14,437 bases of DNA from an uncultured Ruminococcus sp. (lineage in GTDB: Bacteria > Bacillota > Clostridia > Oscillospirales > Ruminococcaceae), in assembly GCA_905199285.1 (NCBI GenBank), contig CAJKFZ010000045.1, positions 1-14,437 on the forward strand. The letters are read 5' to 3'. The translations under genes were made by a program, and so were the position numbers. The first letter of the stretch is position 1, and each line of letters opens with the position of its first letter. Of the stretch, positions 1 through 6,685 are shown piece after piece. Below the pieces are notes generated by a model. That model saw nothing but the letters and a program-made list of their open reading frames with translations, was not told where the DNA came from and did no database searches.

Positions 1-570
1 TTCAGTTTTAGTGATAATCTTTATATAGCCGATATGTTCCATAGCAATAACCAAATCGTTTTCTTCCATTTGATGATGCACTTCATCTAAGCGATCAAAT
101 ACATGAATATATGGTGAATCAGATACAAAGTCCGTATCTGTATTGATTTGAATGATTGCAGATATATATTCAGGAGAGATCTGCTCCACTGCCCTTTGAA
201 AGCATTCATAACCGATGTACTCAATAAATAAATTTACTATTAACAAATCAGCATGAGGTAAATTTGAAGTATTTTGTGTTAAATCCGACTGGATAGGTTC
301 GTATATATCCTGTAATTCGGGATAACAAATTACACTCATATTCAAATAATCTTTGCTTATATCAACACCGTATACTTTTTTGATAATATGCTTATCTATA
401 TGCTCTAAACCGTTTCCGCTAGCTATCCCCAATATCATAATTGACTTTATAGGATAAGAGTAAAACTGCTCCTTCATCATTTTATTCAATGCTTGAAGCT
501 GAAATACGTTTCCTAAACTCATGTGCTTTTCATATGAATCTAAGTCAATATCTTCCCATGGGTTAGTCAT
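1..570 (-). CDS. Class I SAM-dependent methyltransferase, C-terminus beyond the window
   Basis: A frame open for 190 codons runs from an ATG at 570 off the left edge, so the 3' end is missing. It has a good ribosome binding site (AGGTGA, six bases before the ATG). Residues about 40-55 read IKSIMILGIASGNGLEHI, a glycine-rich motif I loop of Rossmann-fold methyltransferases. It is followed by YGVDIS, the acidic end of strand 2 that holds the SAM ribose, and by ADLLIVNLFIEYIGY where motif IV is expected. The substrate cannot be read from the sequence; small-molecule or antibiotic methylation would fit its VOC neighbour but is only a guess. It is the last visible gene of the leftward operon, after the VOC gene and a relic of an RHH gene. 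Confidence 0.8.
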   Translation of the reverse strand, partial: MTNPWEDIDLDSYEKHMSLGNVFQLQALNKMMKEQFYSYPIKSIMILGIASGNGLEHIDKHIIKKVYGVDISKDYLNMSVICYPELQDIYEPIQSDLTQNTSNLPHADLLIVNLFIEYIGYECFQRAVEQISPEYISAIIQINTDTDFVSDSPYIHVFDRLDEVHHQMEENDLVIAMEHIGYIKIITKTE

Positions 571-587
571 TTTAATTCACCTATAAT

Positions 588-641
588 TCACTCATGATTA
601 GCTTTGTACTCCTCCAAAGCTATCATTTGCAAAATCTCATA
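588..641 (-). pseudogene. Relic of a second RHH gene tail
   Basis: Read leftward, this stretch encodes YEILQMIALEEYKANHE followed by a stop. It closely resembles the C-terminus of the zinc-ribbon/RHH protein at 1239-1652, which ends KQLLMTALEEYKKNHE. At DNA level both copies share CATGATT, then TTGTACTCCTCCAA three bases later, then further short matches. The relic frame is closed by a TAG just upstream inside the VOC gene, so only about 17 codons remain. The two tails are direct repeats flanking the cysteine-rich and VOC genes, which suggests those genes sit between two halves of a former tandem pair of RHH genes. Confidence 0.6.
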
Positions 642-1020
642 CGATAATTTCTATCTGATTTCCCTCTAAATCAAGTATGCAGCTTTCATAATAACCATCG
701 CCGGTTGTACGAGGTTCGCTGCTAATTGTATATCCATTTGCTCTTAATTTATCGGTCAGTTGGTTTACTTTCTCGGCACTTCCTACACTGAAAGCAATAT
801 GAGCATAACCCATGCGAGAGGTTTTATTACCCATATCTGCAATGTTAGGTTTTTTCATTATTTCAAGTCTTGCACCGTCCTCAAAGGATAAGAAATATGA
901 ATAAAATCCTGTTTGAGCATTATGATAGCGAACATTGCTCTTGGCGTTAAAATACGTTATAAAAAAATCTCTCGCAGTTTCTAAGTTATCTACATATAAA
1001 GCAATATGTTCAATTTTCAT
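637..1020 (-). CDS. VOC-superfamily (glyoxalase/bleomycin-resistance fold) protein
   Basis: This 127-residue protein begins MKIEHIALYVDNLETARDFF, the typical first beta-alpha unit of vicinal-oxygen-chelate proteins. A second matching unit starts near GYAHIAFSVGSAEKV, and the end (YYESCILDLEGNQIEIIV) is the usual metal-side strand. H5 and the terminal glutamate in the EGNQIEI segment are the family's metal-ligand positions. Members act as lyases, dioxygenases or drug-binding proteins; this one resembles small stand-alone proteins of unknown substrate. The start at 1020 is chosen because AAGGAG lies ten bases upstream and the protein starts at the domain edge; a longer open frame to 1161 only adds unrelated residues. 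It overlaps the upstream cysteine-rich gene by 11 bases. Confidence 0.85.
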   Translation of the reverse strand: MKIEHIALYVDNLETARDFFITYFNAKSNVRYHNAQTGFYSYFLSFEDGARLEIMKKPNIADMGNKTSRMGYAHIAFSVGSAEKVNQLTDKLRANGYTISSEPRTTGDGYYESCILDLEGNQIEIIV

Positions 1021-1246
1021 TGTTTCTCTCTCCTTGTTTTGATTTTCTGACAACACGGCATACATCGCATTTGTCAGTATTCTTATATTCACATATTGGG
1101 CAGGGATTAAAATTGGATTTGTTCTCCCTGTCAAATACACCTTGATAATCACAAGCACCATTTAATGCTTCACATTTATCACATGGGCCGTAAAAAGTAT
1201 GCTTACGGCAGTAGAATTTCTTGAATTTTTTTAATTTCTTATTCAT
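1010..1246 (-). CDS. Small cysteine-rich (putative zinc-binding) protein
   Basis: A 78-residue basic protein with eight cysteines at 13, 22, 25, 32, 49, 52, 60 and 63. The last four form a clear C-x2-C-x7-C-x2-C set, and the first four a looser cluster, so one or two zinc sites are likely. I do not recognise the family. Its ATG lies inside the last codons of the upstream zinc-ribbon/RHH gene (ATGAATAA, 8-base overlap), and its own 3' end overlaps the VOC gene. This arrangement is typical of translational coupling and argues that the gene is real. GGAGGAG sits 13 bases upstream, rather far. Its role is unknown; with its zinc-ribbon neighbour it could be a nucleic-acid-binding partner. Confidence 0.6.
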   Translation of the reverse strand: MNKKLKKFKKFYCRKHTFYGPCDKCEALNGACDYQGVFDRENKSNFNPCPICEYKNTDKCDVCRVVRKSKQGERNNEN

Positions 1247-1652
1247 GATTTTTCTTGTACTCCTCCAATGCCGTCATCAACAACTGCTTGATTGTCATTC
1301 CATTTTCCTGAGCATAAGTCTTGATAGCATCGCCCTCGCCTTTGGGGACATTAAAGCGGATATAATCGTAATTTTCCTTGATATATTCCGCATCGGGGGA
1401 TTTCTTCTTAACAGCCTTTTTGGTACAGTCCTTGCAGTATTTCTGTGAACCAGAAGTGACGGTATACGGCTTCTTGCAGATCGGGCATATCTGCTCACTT
1501 CCAAGCGGAACGGAAGTGCCGGACTTCTTCTTTTCGGCATAAGCACGGTTACGAGCGACCTGTGCCTTATCACGGCAGTAGAAACAGTATTTCGCACGAT
1601 TGGACTTGCTCTCAAACTCCATTCCGCACAGCTCACATTTATGCGTAAACAA
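1239..1652 (-). CDS. Double zinc-ribbon protein with C-terminal ribbon-helix-helix domain
   Basis: A 137-residue protein from a TTG start; AAGGGGG lies seven bases before it and no better start is seen. Four CxxC knuckles (C6/C9 with C23/C26, and C56/C59 with C73/C76) form two zinc ribbons joined by a lysine-rich linker. Residues about 96-135 (YDYIRFNVPKGEGDAIKTYA... then IKQLLMTALEEY) match an Arc/CopG-type RHH: a strand that enters the DNA major groove, followed by two helices. Such proteins are usually dimeric repressors. It is the first gene of its operon and faces the ssb-par operon across a shared control region with mirror-image elements, so autoregulation and control of both sides is a reasonable inference. 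Confidence 0.75.
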   Translation of the reverse strand: MFTHKCELCGMEFESKSNRAKYCFYCRDKAQVARNRAYAEKKKSGTSVPLGSEQICPICKKPYTVTSGSQKYCKDCTKKAVKKKSPDAEYIKENYDYIRFNVPKGEGDAIKTYAQENGMTIKQLLMTALEEYKKNHE

Positions 1653-1684
1653 GCGTATTCCCCCTTAAAATTGTGCTTTTTTTT

Positions 1685-1713
1685 ATTCTACCACATATTA
1701 GGCTTAAAGTCAA
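1685..1713 (-). promoter_or_regulatory. Promoter of the leftward RHH/VOC/methyltransferase operon
   Basis: Read leftward, TTGACT (1708-1713) and TAGAAT (1685-1690) are separated by exactly 17 bases, a strong sigma-A type match. The start of transcription would fall near 1678, a few bases before the ribosome binding site of the TTG-started gene at 1652. The -35 box and spacer lie inside the left arm of the 22-base inverted repeat, so a protein bound there would block polymerase. Confidence 0.75.
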
Positions 1714-1828
1714 GCATAACGAAGAATTTGTGAAAACATCACTGGGGAATATCCAAAATCGCCCTTGAAATGCTGCGCTCCTACAAAGATCAATTTCTCC
1801 TTAAAATTATACTTGGCTTTAAGCCTAA
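1698..1828. repeat. Mirror-image operator-like elements of the divergent control region
   Basis: The 22 bases at 1698-1719 are the reverse complement of 1807-1828 at 20 of 22 positions, with 87 bases between. Each arm covers the -35 box and part of the spacer of its own outward-facing promoter. The right arm contains a perfect small palindrome, GGCTTTAAGCC (1816-1826); the left arm has one mismatch in it. A shared operator for one dimeric regulator is the simplest reading. A ParB or plasmid-type centromere site is an alternative. The central 1720-1806 segment shows no other clear signal. Confidence 0.65.
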
Positions 1829-1841
1829 AGAATAGTATGAT
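1813..1841 (+). promoter_or_regulatory. Promoter of the ssb-parA-parB operon
   Basis: TTGGCT (1813-1818) and TATGAT (1836-1841) are 17 bases apart, which predicts a transcript starting near 1848, about 45 bases before ssb. The -35 box and spacer lie in the right arm of the inverted repeat shared with the leftward promoter. Confidence 0.7.
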
Positions 1842-1893
1842 AAAGTCACAACAGAACACCACAACCCCAAAACAATGAAAGGTAGGAACCCCT

Positions 1894-2277
1894 ATGTTAA
1901 ACAAATTTTTAGTCGCAGGCAGAATGACTGCCGACCCCGAAATCAAGACCGCAGGAGAAAGCCGTTACTGCAAGTTTTTAATTGCCTGTGAACGTCCGAA
2001 ACGCAAGGGGGAGGAGAAATCTGAGGTTGATTTTTTCGACTGCATCGCATGGAATCGCAACGCTGATGTAGTAGCCGATTAGTTCGGCAAGGGCGATATA
2101 ATCACTCTTGTTGGTGCAGTACATATCAACCGCTATGAAAAGGACGGTCAGAAGTGTTCCTCTAATGAGGTCAAAGTCGAGGAGATCCACTTCTCAGGCG
2201 GTAAGAAAAACGCTCCATCTACCAACAGCGACTACGGCAATCCCTACATCGGAATAGAGAACGATTCGCTGTTCTAA
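1894..2277 (+). pseudogene. ssb: Single-stranded DNA-binding protein gene with in-frame amber stop
   Basis: The product would bind ssDNA as an OB-fold tetramer during replication, repair or conjugative transfer. The frame starts MLNKFLVAGRMTADPEIK, and VDFFDCIAWNRNADVVAD is the core SSB strand region. A TAG at 2080-2082 (codon 63) interrupts it. The same frame then continues FGKGDIITLVGAVHINRYE and ends IENDSLF, a short acidic tip like that used by SSBs to recruit partners. With the TAG read as one residue, probably glutamine (VVADQFGKGD), the protein is a normal-looking 127 residues. No in-frame restart codon is evident after the stop, and the 62-residue product would lack half the OB fold. 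It opens the rightward operon; AAGGTAGG precedes the ATG. A sequencing error or amber suppression cannot be excluded. Confidence 0.85.
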
Positions 2278-2303
2278 GCCAAAATCACAAGGAGGATATG
2301 AAA

Positions 2304-3080
2304 ATGGATATTATTTCGGTTAGCAATCAAAAGGGAGGCTGCGGCAAATCAACGACGGCTTACAATCTTGGAGCTGCACTTGCTTTAAAACACAGCAAGA
2401 AAATATTGCTTGTAGACTTTGACCCACAGGCAAATCTCAGCGAATACTTGAAATATGAGCCGAACGGCAATCCCACGCTCACACAGCTTGTCATGACCGC
2501 TTGCACAGGTAGACCGATCACTTCCGAGCTTGTGCAGTCGGTGATACGTCACAGCGAAACCGCAGGAGTAGACTACATTCCCTCCGACATCAACCTTGCC
2601 AACTCTGAAACGCTGATGTCAACGGCATTATCGAGGGAAACGATACTCCGCAGAATACTTTCAGAGGACAATATTTACGGCTATGACTTCGTGATAATCG
2701 ACTGTCTGCCGTCACTTAGAACGTTTCTTATCAACGCTCTCACGGCTGCAAACAGGCTTCTTGTTCCCGTCCAGACGCAGAAATTCAGCCTTGACGGATT
2801 GCAGGCTCTCAATGCTCTTTATGAGCAGATCAGGACGGCGATCAATCCAAAACTGAGTATGCTCGGCGTTCTGCCGACAATGGTTGACCGCACAAGCGTG
2901 AGCAAAAAGGCTCTTGCGGAGCTTCACGAAAAGTACGGATATACGCTGTTTGATACACAAATCAGCAAGTCCGTTGAAGCTGCCAAAAGCTCCGAAAATG
3001 GCACACCGCTTTGTATGACGGCTCACAAATTAGGTAAAGAATATGATAATCTTGCAACGGAGGTACTTTCAAGATGTTAA
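2304..3080 (+). CDS. parA: ParA-family partition ATPase
   Basis: A 258-residue MinD/ParA-type ATPase that would use nucleotide-dependent DNA binding to segregate or stabilise the element together with ParB. Residues 10-17 are the deviant Walker A motif KGGCGKST, 35-40 (LLVDFD) the A' motif, and 129-133 (FVIID) Walker B. After Walker B most relatives have PSLG; here it is PSLR (R139), an odd change at a normally conserved glycine. There is no N-terminal helix-turn-helix, so it is the short type that does not regulate its own promoter. The start at 2304 is chosen over an ATG at 2298 because AAGGAGG (2289-2295) is eight bases from the former and only two from the latter. The last seven bases overlap the next gene. 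Confidence 0.93.
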   Translation: MDIISVSNQKGGCGKSTTAYNLGAALALKHSKKILLVDFDPQANLSEYLKYEPNGNPTLTQLVMTACTGRPITSELVQSVIRHSETAGVDYIPSDINLANSETLMSTALSRETILRRILSEDNIYGYDFVIIDCLPSLRTFLINALTAANRLLVPVQTQKFSLDGLQALNALYEQIRTAINPKLSMLGVLPTMVDRTSVSKKALAELHEKYGYTLFDTQISKSVEAAKSSENGTPLCMTAHKLGKEYDNLATEVLSRC

Positions 3081-3289
3081 AAACTCCCGAATTAGCGATG
3101 AATCGCAGTCGTAAGGTGACTACGGTATGCAATGGACAGAGGCGTGTATGGGACAGCCGTGAAGATGCAAAATCTCACTTCCTTGAAGCAATGATGAACA
3201 GTGACGGCGAGGAACATGACCAATATTCTGGCATTTATATCCAGTTGCAGAACGTTCTAAGTTACTGCACTGACGAGGAGGACAAGTGA
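3074..3289 (+). CDS. Small conserved-looking protein of the par operon
   Basis: A 71-residue acidic protein of unrecognised family. Its core, VTTVCNGQRRVWDSREDAKS followed by a helix and a segment ending YCTDEED, looks like a small folded alpha/beta unit: a strand pair followed by helices. GGAGGT lies nine bases before the ATG at 3074, which overlaps the parA stop. A later ATG at about 3098 has no ribosome binding site. It ends TGATG with the next gene, a one-base overlap. Its place between parA and parB suggests a maintenance role, but nothing in the sequence names it. Confidence 0.7.
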   Translation: MLKTPELAMNRSRKVTTVCNGQRRVWDSREDAKSHFLEAMMNSDGEEHDQYSGIYIQLQNVLSYCTDEEDK

Positions 3290-3633
3290 TGAAGCAGTTT
3301 GATACCGACAAGATACCTTGGCTGTTCAATCCGCACGATGAGGGCGAGCTTGACGAATATTTCAATTCCGACCTCACGCAAGCCGTTGTTGAAACCTCAC
3401 GCAATATCATCGAGAGTTTATCCGAGAGCCGTGACGGGCTCTTAGAAAGGCTCTGCTACGAATTTCACTATAATCAGCGGAGGTATAAGCTCACGCTCCT
3501 GAAATTTGCAGATATGATCGTTCGTGCCGATGTGACGATTAAACTGCTCAGATCAAAGATCATGGAGCTTGACATTGATAATCGTGAGCTGAGAAAACAG
3601 CTTGCTGATACGGAAAGGAAGTCGAGAAAATGA
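3289..3633 (+). CDS. Helical protein with a basic C-terminal coiled-coil tail
   Basis: A 114-residue protein of unknown function encoded between parA and parB. The start is ATG 3289, six bases after GAGGAGGA; the GTG just before it is less likely. The N-terminal part (KIPWLFNPHDEGELDEYFN) is acidic and aromatic. From about residue 60 onward it is predicted to be almost wholly helical, with heptad-like hydrophobics in LRSKIMELDIDNRELRKQL and a basic end. A small structural or adaptor protein is plausible. It overlaps parB by four bases (ATGA). Confidence 0.7.
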   Translation: MKQFDTDKIPWLFNPHDEGELDEYFNSDLTQAVVETSRNIIESLSESRDGLLERLCYEFHYNQRRYKLTLLKFADMIVRADVTIKLLRSKIMELDIDNRELRKQLADTERKSRK

Positions 3634-4574
3634 ATACACCGCAGTTTGATCTGGGAGCGATGCTCTCTGCACCTGCCCAGACCGCAGTTCAGCAGATTAC
3701 GTGCGATCAGCTTCACCCCTACCACAATCATAAATTTGAGATGTACACGGGCGAACGGCTTGAAGATATGATCGAGAGCATCAGGGAAAACGGCGTACTT
3801 TCTCCGATCATCGTTCAGCCTGACGGCGAGGGTTACGAAATCCTCATTGTTCACAACCGCTGGAACGCTTCAAAACTCGCTGGACTGCCGACCGTTCCGG
3901 CTATCATCAAGACGGGTTTGACCGTAGATGAAGCAGAAATGTATGTCATTGAATCAAATGTGATCCAAAGAAATTTTGATGATCTGCGCATCAGCGAACA
4001 GGCTGCTGTTATTGCTTTGCGTCACAGTAAGATGTTCTCTCAAGACAAGCGAAACGACATTCTGAGGGAGCTTGCACTTTTTGAAAACTCCGAAACTGAT
4101 ATTTCAACTTTGACCCCACTGGAGTCAAAGTTGGACAGCGGCAAAGCAGTCGGCGCTGAGTACGGACTAAGCAAGGTTTCTGTCATTCGTCTGATACGCA
4201 TTGACAAGCTCATTGACGAACTGAAGGCACTTGTGGACAGCGTCGATATTGCTATCAGGGCAGGAGTTGAGCTGTCTTTCCTGTCAGCCGAAACTCAGGC
4301 AGAAGTCGCTGAACAAGCGGAGGACTTCAAGATTGACATGAAAAAAGCTAAATCGCTCCCTGAAGCTGCCGACGGCGAGGGCAATATTGATCATGACACC
4401 ATGATCCGTATCATCACAGGTGCGATTGAGGTCAGGCAAAAGCCTAAGAGTGTGAAAATCAGCAATGATACATACAGAAAGTATTTCGGCGTGGAAACTA
4501 AGGCTAAAGAAATCAGCGAGACAATTGAAAAGGCACTTGCATTTTATTTTGCAAACATAAGCGAGGACGAATGA
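3630..4574 (+). CDS. parB: ParB/Spo0J-type partition protein
   Basis: A 314-residue centromere-binding partner for ParA. The N-terminal ParB/Srx-like nucleotide-binding domain spans about residues 23-115: ENGVLSPIIVQPDGEGYEIL, then HNRWNASKLAGLPTVPAII (box I) and ESNVIQRNFDDLRISEQ (box II). A helix-turn-helix lies near 172-192 (AVGAEYGLSKVSVIRLIRI). Box I usually reads GHNR or GERR at the CTP-binding loop; here the glycine position is valine (V74-H75-N76-R77), which may weaken CTP binding. The C-terminal 60 residues look helical and would dimerise. It overlaps both neighbours by ATGA junctions, so it is translationally coupled to them. No parS repeat array was found in the window; the paired elements at 1698-1828 are one candidate. 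Confidence 0.9.
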   Translation: MNTPQFDLGAMLSAPAQTAVQQITCDQLHPYHNHKFEMYTGERLEDMIESIRENGVLSPIIVQPDGEGYEILIVHNRWNASKLAGLPTVPAIIKTGLTVDEAEMYVIESNVIQRNFDDLRISEQAAVIALRHSKMFSQDKRNDILRELALFENSETDISTLTPLESKLDSGKAVGAEYGLSKVSVIRLIRIDKLIDELKALVDSVDIAIRAGVELSFLSAETQAEVAEQAEDFKIDMKKAKSLPEAADGEGNIDHDTMIRIITGAIEVRQKPKSVKISNDTYRKYFGVETKAKEISETIEKALAFYFANISEDE

Positions 4575-5491
4575 AAATAGGTTTGATTGATGTTGACGGA
4601 CACCATTATCCTAATCTGCCATTGATGAAGCTGTCAGCATGGCATAAATCGCAGGGGGACAGCGTGGAGTGGTACGAACCAATGATAAACGAACACTTTG
4701 ACATAGTATATATGTCAAAGGTGTTCAGCTTCACCGAGGATTATCCCTATCCGATCAATGCGGACAAGATTATCAAAGGCGGCAGCGGTTACGCTATAAG
4801 GCTGGTGGACAGCAAGGAGATATACGATAAATCAGCAGATAATGACCTGCCATACAAGATCGAACATATATATCCAGATTATAGCCTGTATCCCGAAATG
4901 ACCAGAGACACCGCATACGGCTTTTTGACGAGAGGCTGCGATTTTTGTCATGTAGCTGCCAAAGAGGGTAAATGCTCCGTGAAAGTCGCTGATCTCGCAG
5001 AATTTTGGAGAGATCAGAAAAATATCGTGCTTTGCGATCCGAATATCCTTGCCTGTCCCGAATGGAAAGAGTTGTTAATGCAGCTCATTGACAGCAAGGC
5101 ATACATCGACATCAATTAGGGACTTGATATTCGCCTTATGACCGAGGAAAAAGCGGAAATGATAAGCAGACTCAAAGTCAGGACGTTTCATTTTGCATGG
5201 GACAGATACGAAGATAAGGACATTATCCTCCCGAAATTTCAGATGTTCAAAGACATTACGAAATGGGGATATCGCAAATTGTCCGTGTTCGTGCTTGTCA
5301 ATTTCAATACCACGTTTGAACAGGACTTAGAGCGAGTTTACACGCTCAGGGATATGGGGTACAATCCGTATATTATGGTCTATGATAAGGCTCATACTAC
5401 GGGACAGGATCATGTCAGACGTTTACAGCGTTGGGTGAATAACCGCATTATTTTCCGCACAGTATCAACTTTTGAGGAATACATAGGATAG
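4571..5491 (+). pseudogene. Radical-SAM family gene, amber-interrupted and lacking part of its cluster motif
   Basis: Read through one TAG (5117-5119), the frame gives about 307 residues. The N-terminus (MKIGLIDVDGHHYPNLPLMK) resembles the B12-binding-like domain found before some radical-SAM cores. The core has GFLTRGCDFCHVAAKEG at 117-133, where relatives carry CxxxCxxC, typically RGCPRGCDFC; only C123 and C126 remain, as after a 12-base in-frame deletion. The TAG falls in YIDIN*GLDIRL, where radical-SAM proteins commonly have a Gln before GLD. The second half (from MTEEKAEMISRL) contains the later barrel strands. Without the third cysteine the [4Fe-4S] cluster should not form, so the gene looks inactive even if the stop were suppressed. 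It overlaps parB by ATGA, which ties it to the partition operon. The final stop is also TAG. Confidence 0.85.
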
Positions 5492-5504
5492 AGAGGTTAT
5501 GATT

Positions 5505-5960
5505 ATGAAAGAAATCACAGTAAAGGAACTTGACACGATGCTCCGCAAGCTGGGAATCGGCATCAAAGAAATGGTGGAAGTCACAGAATATGACAGATAT
5601 GAGGATTGGTCATGCATTAAGGACTTTGACAAAATCACCGATCCCGATGAATTGCAGCTCCTTGACGAGTATCAGACTGTTATGCGCCATTTGTGCGACA
5701 TTTACTATACGCTCCTGTATCGGCAGCGTGAGATCATCGGAGAGGGTGTGCTGTCGTTCAATGCTCAGGGGTACTATGAGGACAAGTACCATGAATATCA
5801 TTGCGGAGACGGCATCGAGTATTATTTCTACGATGATTGGGACGAAAAATACAAGTGGCGGACAAGCCGTATTGAACATAACGGAAAGCGTTACTATATC
5901 GTGGGAAATCCCGATATTGAGCTTAACGGCTTGCGTGTTAGACATAGAAAAATTCAGTAA
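5505..5960 (+). CDS. Acidic protein of unknown function
   Basis: A 151-residue, tyrosine- and acid-rich soluble protein that I do not recognise. The N-terminal half is helical (KELDTMLRKLGIGIKEMVEV and DELQLLDEYQTVMRHLCDIY); the C-terminal half is rich in Tyr, Asp and Trp (EYYFYDDWDEKYKWRTSRIE) and looks beta-rich. The start at 5505 is preferred to the ATG at 5499 because GAGAGG (5491-5496) is eight bases from it. There are no membrane segments or metal motifs. It follows the radical-SAM gene by 13 bases and precedes the exported protein by 14, so it is part of the same transcript. Confidence 0.7.
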   Translation: MKEITVKELDTMLRKLGIGIKEMVEVTEYDRYEDWSCIKDFDKITDPDELQLLDEYQTVMRHLCDIYYTLLYRQREIIGEGVLSFNAQGYYEDKYHEYHCGDGIEYYFYDDWDEKYKWRTSRIEHNGKRYYIVGNPDIELNGLRVRHRKIQ

Positions 5961-5974
5961 AGGAGCAGTAACTC

Positions 5975-6685
5975 ATGAAAAAAATTATCACAGCGGCATT
6001 CTGCACCGCACTTGTACTCTGTACAAATATGACGGCTCACGCTGCCGAAAACCTTGACCGTGACTACATTGAAACTGAAATCTGGGAGGATATGTGGAAC
6101 GGCAAGGACGATAACGGTTTTGACTATCCCGAAGCGTCGTACAAGCATCATCTGCTTGACAAGTGGCTCAATGATAATTACGGCTCAGACGATTATGACT
6201 GGTCTGAGATCGGCGAACTGAAATACAAATATAAAAACTATTACCGTCACCTGATTGAAGATTGGGACTTTGAGGACGATGAAAACGGCGGCTGGACGAT
6301 TGACACTGAGAACAATCATTACAGCTTTTATCTGCTGAATAGCAATCGGCAGATGATCGACCAGAACGGCAATACCGTTGACAGCTTTCCGTCATTCAGC
6401 ACCTTGGAGGAGGGTGAATCCGTAACAACAGGTGGTCAAGAAATCCACGATGACGGCGCAGACAGTCCGAGAGTTGTCGGCAATGTCGCAGGCGGAACAC
6501 AAACGGCTTCTGAGGACGGTTCTTCCGCAGAGGGCAGCGCTGCCAATAGTCCGTCAAGCGGTTCTGATGGCAATTCAACACAATCTGGAACAAGTCCTAT
6601 GCCAATCATTTTATGTGCTGCCGCAGTTGCAGGAATTGGCGGTGTTGGATATTATATTACGAAGAAAAAGAGGGATTCAAAATGA
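5975..6685 (+). CDS. Exported, C-terminally membrane-anchored acidic surface protein
   Basis: A 236-residue protein with a classical signal peptide (MKKIITAAFCTALVLCTNMT, likely cut at AHAA before ENLDRDY). It is followed by an acidic, aromatic extracellular domain to about residue 135, then a Ser/Gly/Thr-rich linker (about 145-205), one hydrophobic helix (PMPIILCAAAVAGIGGVGYY) and a basic tail KKKRDSK. It would sit on the outer face of the membrane with its domain held through the wall by the flexible linker. There is no LPxTG signal. AAAGGAG lies nine bases before the ATG. Its ATGA overlap with the next gene couples the two. The domain is not a family I recognise; a cell-surface role in conjugation, adhesion or exclusion is only a guess. 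Confidence 0.8.
   Translation: MKKIITAAFCTALVLCTNMTAHAAENLDRDYIETEIWEDMWNGKDDNGFDYPEASYKHHLLDKWLNDNYGSDDYDWSEIGELKYKYKNYYRHLIEDWDFEDDENGGWTIDTENNHYSFYLLNSNRQMIDQNGNTVDSFPSFSTLEEGESVTTGGQEIHDDGADSPRVVGNVAGGTQTASEDGSSAEGSAANSPSSGSDGNSTQSGTSPMPIILCAAAVAGIGGVGYYITKKKRDSK

Noticed and set aside
1295..1636. Leftward 113-codon open frame inside the zinc-ribbon/RHH gene, and a rightward one at 1221-1448
   Set aside because: They overlap a gene with clear domains and a ribosome binding site, and their own translations show no domain or credible start.
1698..1828. Attachment site or terminal repeats of the element
   Set aside because: The inverted repeat fits two promoters precisely, with arms facing inward over 87 bases and no integrase nearby; an operator is the better explanation.
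5530..6057. 175-codon rightward open frame
   Set aside because: It covers the 151-residue acidic gene in another frame and runs into the signal-peptide gene; its composition (Ser, Arg and Cys-rich) is typical of a shadow frame.
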